Shown piece after piece: positions 1-9,200 of a stretch of 32,960 bases of DNA. The first letter of the stretch is position 1. Every line of letters begins with the position of its first letter. The translations under genes and the position numbers were made by a program. The stretch lies in contig CAIQJJ010000649.1 of NCBI GenBank assembly GCA_903872065.1, forward strand, positions 1 through 32,960, in the 5' to 3' direction. The notes beneath the pieces were generated by a model, which saw only the letters and a program-made list of their open reading frames with translations, ran no database searches and was not told the DNA's origin. The stretch comes from an uncultured Anaerolineales bacterium. Its GTDB lineage: Bacteria; Chloroflexota; Anaerolineae; Anaerolineales; UBA4823.

Positions 1-64
1 CGTGAGCCTGTCGAAGCGTGAGCCTGTCGAAGCGTGAGCCTGTCGAAGCGTGAGCCTGTCGAAG
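1..64. repeat. Tandem array of 16-bp unit, four copies
   Basis: Four perfect head-to-tail copies of CGTGAGCCTGTCGAAG begin at the first base, so the array may continue to the left of the window. The unit contains the GAGCCTGTCGA core that forms the loop of the dispersed hairpin elements elsewhere in the window. The period is not a multiple of three and no gene uses the array, so it looks like non-coding expansion of that element. Confidence 0.9.
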
Positions 65-103
65 CGCCTCTTCAACCGGACATCCTTCGACAATCCTTCA
101 ACA

Positions 104-124
104 ATCCTTCGACAGGCTCAGGAT
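104..124 (-). repeat. Dispersed 21-bp hairpin element, ATCCT-arm type
   Basis: On the minus strand this reads ATCCT, then GAGCCTGTCGA, then AGGAT: two complementary 5-nt arms around an 11-nt loop. Degenerate partial copies (ATCCTTCGAC, ATCCTTCAAC) lie just to the left at about 83-103. It sits just beyond the terminator of the giant surface-protein gene. Confidence 0.8.
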
Positions 125-152
125 GCCTCGAACGCATCCCCTGGGAAAGACG

Positions 153-187
153 AAAAAAAGCCCCTTCCCGCAAGCACGGGAAGGGGC
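153..187 (-). terminator. Rho-independent terminator of the giant surface-protein gene
   Basis: Read on the minus strand, an 11-bp perfect G+C-rich stem (GCCCCTTCCCG with its complement CGGGAAGGGGC) closes a 6-nt loop and is followed at once by seven T residues. It lies about 40 nt beyond the stop codon of the 11.2-kb minus-strand gene, the expected place for an intrinsic terminator. Confidence 0.92.
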
Positions 188-226
188 CAAAGACCATTCA
201 AGCAGCTCCCCCAGGGGAGGAATGGT

Positions 227-3200
227 TTACAGTTCGCGCCGCCGCCAGGCACGCCCCGCCGCCAGGCTCAAGCCCAGCAGCAGAGCCGCCGCCGCCAGCC
301 ACAGCCAAGACTGCGACGAATGAGCCGTGAAGTCGGTCAGCGTGATGGCCGTAGGGCCGAAACTAACCAGATAGTCTTCTGTCTCGCCATTGAGCAGCAG
401 TCCTGCCGAATCCATCTGAACGAGCGGAATCGCCGCAGCGCGCACGCGGATAAAGACATTGCTGTTAGCCACATAGCCCGCCGGGACCGACACTGTCACC
501 GATTCACTCACAGGACTGCCCGTGAGCCTGGAGCCTGAGTAGAAAGCGTCAAAGCTGCCATTGTTGTCCCAGTCAATCCATACTCCGTAGTACACGCGCA
601 CACTGCTTGCACTGCCATTGAGGATGACTGTCAAAGTGCTGCTGCCGCCAGCAACCCAGCCGGTGGAAGCAAAGGCCAGGCTGTCTTCGTCCAGTCCATC
701 CCCCGAGGCGGTGGCCGAGGCCTGTCCATCAGCCTCTACATCCACAACCGTACCTAGCCAGACTGCCTGGATGCCGCCAGCCGCGTCCGGGATATTATCC
801 CCGCCATCGGGGAAGATGGCATTGGCTGCGCCAGAGGCGGCAAAGGTGGTGGGATAGGTGGCCGGCAAATCACCCAGGTCAAAGCGGGTAGTGTAGAAAC
901 CGAAGTCATACGAGGTATCGGTTTCACCTTTCAACACTGTGGCGATCTCACTGGCGCCATCCGAGTCGCCGTCAACTTGATCGTTATTGCCAGCAGCGGT
1001 CGCATTTTCGGGCGAGGCGGCAACCCCTGCCGGAGTCGCCACACCAATTGTGTAGATCACATCTGCGACGCCGGTACCCGAGGTAGAGAAGTTCTCGTCC
1101 AAGAGCAGGTTGCCGAATTCGTAAGCGCCGTCCGCCTGGCTCAGGGTGTTAAGCGCGACCATCTCTCCATTGGGATAGACAGCGGTTAGAACAACCAACA
1201 CACCGCGAATCCCCGGCTCACCGGCATCCTGCACCCCATCATTATCCAGATCAAGCCAGACGAAGTCGCCCACAGCGGCCGGGTACAGGAAGTAGCCGAA
1301 GTCGCCTGTACTGTCAGTCGCCCCAGCCGCCACTGCGACGCTGTAAGGATCGACCTGGCTGTTGTTGTCGCTGCCATCAGCCGCCCCATCGCTGTGCCAG
1401 TAACCGTTGAGGATGCCCCAGTCATCGGTGACATCCACGCGATAGGTATCGTCGGGCAGGTTTACAAATTGGTAAGCTCCATTGGCATCAGTGGTCGTCG
1501 CGCCGACCCTGTTGCCATTGCTATCGTACAACACAACCGTCACGCCGGCAAAGCGTCCGGTCTCAGCGCCCAGGGTTCCATCCATATCGGTATCTTCCCA
1601 CAGCGTGCCAGCGATCGTGTTCGCCGCCGCGGCGGGTTCGTAACCGAAGTCCTGGCTGAGGTTGACTGCCCCAGCCGCCAGGGTCACAGTGGAACGGTCG
1701 GCGACGCCGCCATCCGGGTCTACTGTGTTGGTCAAGCCGCCCGGCAAAGTCGCCGTGTCTACCCGCACCGAGTAGGTCGCGGCGGACAGGTTGCCGAAGA
1801 AGTAACTGCCATTGTTATTCGTAACCGTGGTTTGCAGCAGCGCGCCCGAGGTATTGTTATACAGGCGCACCGTCACCCCTGCCAGACCCTCGCCGGTATC
1901 CGCTATACCGTCGCCATCGCGGTCGAGGAAGATCGTGTCGCCGATCAGGCCTTCCGTTGAAGTTTGCCCGGCGGGAGTATAGCCAAAGTCCTGGAAGGTA
2001 TTGCTGCTCCCAGCGATCGTGAGCGTGTTTTGATTGGTGCAGGCGCCGCCGCATACCTGGCCGGCGTCGGCGGTGTTGTTCGGGCGGCTGCTCTGCGCCA
2101 GCGCGCCCAAGACATGAGCTACATCATTGACCCAGACCGTGTAAGTCCCATTCGGCAGGCCAGGGAAGCTGTACTGCCCGGCGCTATCCGTCACAGTCGT
2201 CGCAATGACCTTGCCAGCCGCGTTTTTCAACGCCACTGTCACCCCCGCAATGCCAGGTTCGCCTGCGCCGAAGCTGCCATTGCCATTGACGTCCACGAAG
2301 ACCTGGTTGCCGATAGTGTACCCGGCGCTGGGCTTGTAGCCAAAGTCGGCGTTCACATAGACATCGCCTGGGGCCAACAAGATCGGCGTCGTCGTTTGAT
2401 TGTCGCAAACCACGCAGGTCGCGCCCGGTTCATCGGGATCGCCCGTTGAAACATAGCCGCCCGGCGCTGCGCCGCTGTTGACGCGCACCACATACGCGCC
2501 CGCCGGCAGAGCATCGAAATAGTACATCCCTGCCGCATCGGTCGTCGTCGAGGCTTCAACCACGTCGTCCGTCGTCCCAAAGAGGCCATCCGGCCCAGCC
2601 GTCAGCAGATCCACTGCGACGCCGCCCAGGCCAGCTTCGCCGGGATCCTGCACGCCGTCGCCATCCGCGTCAATCCAGATGCGGTCGCCGATTGCGCCCA
2701 GGCCATCATTGCCAGTGACATCCAATATGGCCGACCAGTTGTAGCCGAAGTCCACATCCAAATTCTTCTCCCCCACCGCCAATGTCAAGTCTGCCAAATG
2801 CGGCAGGCCGCCATCCAGATCATAAGTCGGGTTCTCGGCCAGGCCAGCCGGCAGCGATGAGTCAATCACCGCCACTGTATACGCGCCGGATTTGACATTG
2901 GTAAAGAGGTAATGTCCCTCATTGTCCGTAACCGTCGTCAGGCAGTCCACAGTTGAGACGCAAACGCCATCTTGCAGTTCCACGATGACATTCGGAATGC
3001 CTGGTTCGCCAGCATCCTGCACCCCGTCGCCATTTTCATCCAACCAGACATAGTCGCCAAAGGTCGCCGGGCGAACAAAGCCAAAGTCATAGGTATCGTC
3101 GGTCTGCCCCTTGAGAACTGTCGCCGCCTGGCCATCCGGGTCGTCCGAGTCGACGGACGCGTCTCCTCCAACGTGCAAGAAGGTGGACGCGTAACCAGAC

Positions 3201-6200
3201 GGAGGGATCACGCTGAGCGAGAAGGTCGGCTCATCCGCGACGGCGCCAACGCCATCAAAGTTCTCATCGAGCAGCAAATTGCCAAAGCGGTAAAGGCCAT
3301 TCAGATCGGTGGTTGTTGCCAGGACAGTAGCGCTGCCATCCAGCCAATCAATCGTCAGGCGAACCTCAAAGCCGCTCAAAGGAAGCTCGCCGGCATCCTG
3401 TATGCCATCGCTGTCGGCGTCTTCCCAGACGAAGTCGCCCACAGCGGCCGGGTACAGGAAGTAGCCGAAGTCGGCAGTTGTGTTAGTCTCCCCACCCGCC
3501 AGCGCGACGGTGTAAGGATCGAGCTGGCTGTTGTTGTCGCTGTCAGCGGCCGGCCCATCGCTGTGCCAGTAACCGTTGAGGAGTTCCCAGTCATCGGTAA
3601 CGTCCACGCGATATTCACCGTCGGGCAGGTTGGCGAATTGGTAATCCCCATTGCCATCGGTCATAGTCGCGCCAACAATATTGCCCTTGCTGTCGTACAA
3701 CACGACCGTCACACCGCCAAAGCGCAAGGTCTCAGCGCCCAGGGTTCCATCCGTGTCGGTATCTTCCCACAGCGTGCCAGAGAGCGTATTCGCCACGGTG
3801 GGTTGGTAACCGAAGTCCTGGTCGAGATCAACTGCGCCAGCCGCCAGGGTCACAATCGAGCGATTGACAATACCGCCATCCGGGTCTACTGTGTTGGTCA
3901 CGCCGGCCGGCAAAGTCGCCGCGTCCACCCGCACCGAGTAGGTCGCGGCGGACAGGTTGCCGAAGAAGTAGCGTCCATTCTCATCGGTAACCGTGGTTTG
4001 CAGCAGGGCGCCCGTGGTATTGTTGTACAGGCGCACTACCACTCCTTCCAAACCCTCGCCGGGGAAGAAAAATCCGTCGCCATCGCGATCCAGGAAGATC
4101 GTATCGCCGATCAGGCCTTCCGTTGAAGTTTGCCCGGCGGGAGTATAACCAAAGTCCTGGAAGAGATTGTCGCTCCCAGCGATCGTCAGCGTATTCTGAT
4201 TGCTGCAGGCGCCGCCGCATGCCTGGCCATTGTCGGCGGCGTTATTCGGGCGGCTGCTCTGCGCCAGCGATCCCAGGACATTGGCCACATCATTGACCCA
4301 GACCGTGTAGTCGCCCGGCAGGACATAGAAGGAATACCACCCATTAATCGTTATAGCCGTCGCAATGACCTTGCCAGCCGCGTTTTTCAACGCCACCGTC
4401 ACCCCTGGAATGCCAAGGTCGCCGCCATCCAGGCTGCCATTGCCGTTGAGATCCGCAAAGATCACATCACCGATGCCGTATCCAACATCCGGTATGTAGC
4501 CAAAGTCGGCGTTCAAGTACACATCGCCCGGGGCCAGCACGATGGGAGTGGTTGTCTGCCCGTCGCAGTCAGCGCAAGGGCCACCCTCATCGGGATCGCC
4601 CGTTTGGGTATAAGTCCCCAGGGTGGATTCATCCACCGCGACCACGTACGCGCCGGCCGCCAGGCCATCGAAGATGTAAAAGCCAGCCGCGTCGGTCGTC
4701 GTCGAGGCGGCGGTGACATCGTCCGCCGTCCCAAAGAGGCCGTCTGCGCCAGCCGTCAGCAGATTGACCGTAACGCCGCCCAGGCCGGCTTCGCCGGCGC
4801 CCTGCAGACCGTCGGCGCCCATATCAATCCAGAGGCGGTCGCCGATCGCTCCCGTCCCCGTCCCAGCGGTGACATCGGAGGTCGGCGCCCAGTTATAGCC
4901 GAAATCGGCCAGCAGCATTTCCTGGTTGGGGCGCAGCGTGACCGCCGCTCTGCCGGCGCTGCCCGTCCCATCATAATCATAGGTCGGGGACAGACCAGCC
5001 GCCAGGCCGCCCACAGAGACCGTGTAGTCGCCGGCCGGGACATTCTTGAAGAGATAGCGTCCATCCAGGTCGGTAACAGTAGTGCGGTTGACGGCACTGC
5101 CATAAGCGTCCGTCCCGCTCAAGGTCACGGTGAGGTTGGGGATGCCAGTCTCGCCAACATCCTGCACGCCGTCGCCATCTTCATCGAACCAGATATAATC
5201 GCCGAGCGCTGCGGGGAAAGGATCGGGGAAGCGATAGTCTTCCACCTCGCCGTTGGTCGCCAGGCCGCTGGGCTGCGCCATGCCTAACGTCGTGCTGCGG
5301 TAGAGGCGGAAACGGGCGTATAAGTACATCTCATTGCCGTCCGGGTTGTTCGCCAGGACGCTGCGCGGGATGTCAAAGGTCAGCGTGTGAGTGCCGGCCG
5401 CCAGGGCTTCATCCAAGAGGATGCGCTCGCCGCCGTCGTTCATATCGCCGTCGCGGTTCCAGTCAAACCAGGCGCTCAGGTAGCAAGGATTGGCCGCCGT
5501 GCAGGTGGCGCCGCCAACCACCACCTGGACACTGCCGCCGCCCTCGCCCACAGTCCAGGGCGCATTGAGAATGACGACGCCATCTTCATCATCACTGCCC
5601 GCCGCATCATCCCCGCTGGCGGCGGCGGTTTCGTAACCGCCCACCAGGACGCTGGCCGCCTGCGGCCCGCTCATTTCGGTGTCCGGAGGGAGCGCGCCCA
5701 GGTAAACCTGTCCCGAAGAAACCAGGACATGCTTGGCGCCATCGTTGGCGGCGGCGGTATTCTTATACGAATCCGGCAGATCGCCAAAGTCTACATTGGA
5801 GATAAAGCCAAAGTCGCGCCGGGCGGGGGAGGGGTCTGCGCCGAAGTCAACCAACGGGCTGGCCACGGCGTCAAAGAGTGTTACCCCATCATAGACGGTG
5901 GTCGTCGTCTGCTGGGCGCCGATCAGAGATGGCGCGCCGGCGTCGAGCGAAACCACATAGACCTCCCCTAACAGACCGCTAAAGCTGTAGTCGCCAGCGG
6001 CATCCGTCGTAGTCGAAGCGACCAGGTGAACATTGCCGGGGGTGCAGCTTCCTCCCTCGCACCACCACAGGTAGACCGGCGCATCGGCATAGCGCTCCAA
6101 CTCGGTCGCGCCGATCTCACCCACGCCCCCACTCTGACCTTGAGGATCGTCAGGATCGTACCAGACCGTGCCGATGATTTGATTCGGCCCGCTCAAGTCG

Positions 6201-9200
6201 TAACGATACGCCAGGTCGGCGTTCAGATCACAGTCTGTACACGCGCCGCCGCCAATGGATTCGACCACGCCGCCATTGATCGTGATGGCTGCAACCACAT
6301 TGTCAGCCGCACCTCCATCTCCATCCCAGGAGGCAGCCACACCAGCGGGGAAGTCAGCATCAAAAGCATTCACCTTGACAAAGTAAAGGCCGTCTGCCAG
6401 GCCGCTAAAGGTATAGAACCCGTTTTCATCCGTCTCTGTGGTCGCAAGGATCGTGCAGGCGTAATCACTACATAACCACACCGTCACGTAGGGAACGCCG
6501 ACTTCTCCCGCGCTGAGCAGGTGATCGTCGTCCAGGTCAATCCAAACCAGGTCGCCGATCATGCCGCCATCCGGCTTGAAGCCGAAGTCAGCGCCCATGT
6601 AATTCGTCCCGTTGTAGAAAAGTCTCCCATCGCGCCCATCGCAGATCGTGCCGGCCGTCAGTCCAGCGCAAGGCTCGCCGTCAGCGCTTGGGTCGGCGGT
6701 CAGGGTTGTGTTGGCTGGCGGCGTGACCACCACGGCGTAATTGCCCGGCTGCAGACCGGTGAACTGATAGTAACCGGCCTCGCCGGTTACAGGGTCATTG
6801 GCCGTTGTCGTCGAATCCACCGCCGCGCCGACCAGAGATTCGGTCGGATCAAGCCACCCATTGCCATTGGCGTCTGTATAGCGGTATAGTTCAACATTAA
6901 CGCCGTTGATGCCAGGTTCAGTCGTCTGCTGAACGCCGTCGCCGTTGTTATCATAGTAAACCCGATCGCCAATCGCAGCCGGCGGCGCAAAGCCAAAATC
7001 CGCTGTCAGGTCACTTGGATCGGCGTCCGTCAAAGTCACGGGGATGTAAACCAGGTCTCCAGAGATTGTCCCAGTGGAGGGATAGTAAGCGCCGCCATAA
7101 ATATCCTTCGGCAGGAGGGCGGCGTCAACCGTTTTATCCACCACCACGCGATACACGCCCACCGGCAAACCGGTAAACAGGTATTTGCCGTCTGCGTCAG
7201 TGACCTGGGCCGTGACGGTGACATAGTTCCCGTCGCCGTCCCAATCCACCTGCAAATACACCGTCACGCCGGCAACGCCGGCCTCAGTCGCTTCTTGCGT
7301 CCCGTTCCCATTGACATCCTTAAAGACCGTATCACCAATGCTGCCCGATCCGACCGGCTTATAGCCGAAATCCTTATCCTCATAAGTCATATCGAGCAGG
7401 AAGGTGCTCTGATTGTCACGCGTGCTGTCGGGATCATACGACTGCACCACGCCCGCTGGCAGGCTGCCAGATGCCACCTGAACTGTGTAGTAAGCCCGCG
7501 GGTAACCGGTGAAATTGTAAATCCCATCCGAACCGGTTATCGGCGACTCAATCTGCCTCCCATCTGGGCCCAGCAAGCGTACCGTAACGCCAGGAATAGG
7601 CTCATCCGGGCCATTCATCGCCCCATTGCCATCCCAATCGAAGAAGATCTGGTTGCCAATGTTGTACACGCCGGCAGGGATATTATAGCCAAAGCTCACA
7701 TTGGTCAGGGCGGTATTATCGTCCAGATCGCCAACAAAGCCTGGGGTGACAGCGCCTGGAAGGTCTTCCAGATCATCCGTGCCGCTGGTCTGGGCAGGAT
7801 CATTCGACCGGCTGTCGCAAGTGGTGCAAACGCCGTTCTGGTTGACATCGGCAGTCTGACTGCCGGCAATCACAGAGGAACGCACCACCACGTAATAATA
7901 TCCCTGCCGCAGGTTGGTAAACGAGTAAGCGCCGTTTACATCTGTTGAAACCGTCTGTAAATACTGCCAGGAGCCACCCTCCTGAACACAGGTTCTGTTA
8001 TTTGCTACACCACTGATAGGCGCAAAAGTAGTCGCATTCAAACAAGCATACAGATCAACCGGAATATTGCGAATACCGGCATCGCCGGCATCCATCCCAG
8101 TCTGCCCGGCCCCCGTTCCTGGCTGAGTCCAAAGCGCCGTCTGCCAGCCATTGGTATTGTTGTCGTCGAACACTACGCCAGACAAGGTGCGCGTCTGAGC
8201 ATTCACCCCAATCGTCACATTGGCAGTATTAAATACGGGGGAATTGGCCGGCAGACCATTAGCAAATTTGCTGTTGGTGCTGGTAGCAGTGTTGATAGTT
8301 TCAGGGGAGGCGCCAGCCTGCGTGGCGCGCATGTAGACATGGATGTAGCGCGTCTGGCCAGGGTAGATCGGCCCAACATTATCCCAAGTCAAGGAGCCAA
8401 TGTCCGACGAAGACACCGATGGATTGGCTGAGACAAAATCGAAGTAATCATCGTTGAAGGTATCAACCAGCGGCACCGGGTTGAGTGTGCCAGAATCGCT
8501 GGCGCAAGGCTGATCGGTGGTAATGATCACGCCAAACCCATCCAAATCCAGGTCGCCGCGAGTGCCGCCGCCGCCTTTGCGGCCAACCAACTGAAATTCC
8601 AACAGGCTATCTAACAAACTGATAACGCCAGGATCACCAGCAAAGTCGCTCCATTCCCAGGTTTTGCCGACGCCCTTCACTGTCTCCGGATTGATCGTTT
8701 CGACAATTGTATATTCCGTACCAGTGCCGCCGCCAAAAGCCACCTGGGTTGCAGGAGCAGTAACAGTACCATTACCATCATAGGTATAAAGAGCAGCGCC
8801 AACAGGAAGGTTATTGTAATACACTTGAACTTCAAATTTATCGCCAGCCAAAAGATTGACACGCTCATGCAAGTTGGCGATAAACTGCACACCGGTGATC
8901 TTTCCGCCCATATTCCCCAGGTTATAGCCACTGATCCCCACATAGTTCGTACTATTGGTCATATCCGTATAGGAGTATTTTTCGTCCGGAGCGCCTACCG
9001 CATTAGCCGTACTCGACCAACGGGAATTGGCAGCTCCACCAGGCGGAGTCATAGTTGTGTCCGGATAAGCTTCTTTAGCCCATAGCTTATATGAACACGT
9101 GGCTGAACCCGCTGCACCCGAACCGGGCAGCTTATTGGTCAAGGCAATCAGGTAATCAATCGTATCGCCAACTACAATCGGATTGGTATTGACCACCGAT

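Noticed and set aside
1-64. Possible CRISPR array
   Set aside because: The repeats are contiguous, with no unique spacers, and no cas genes are present.
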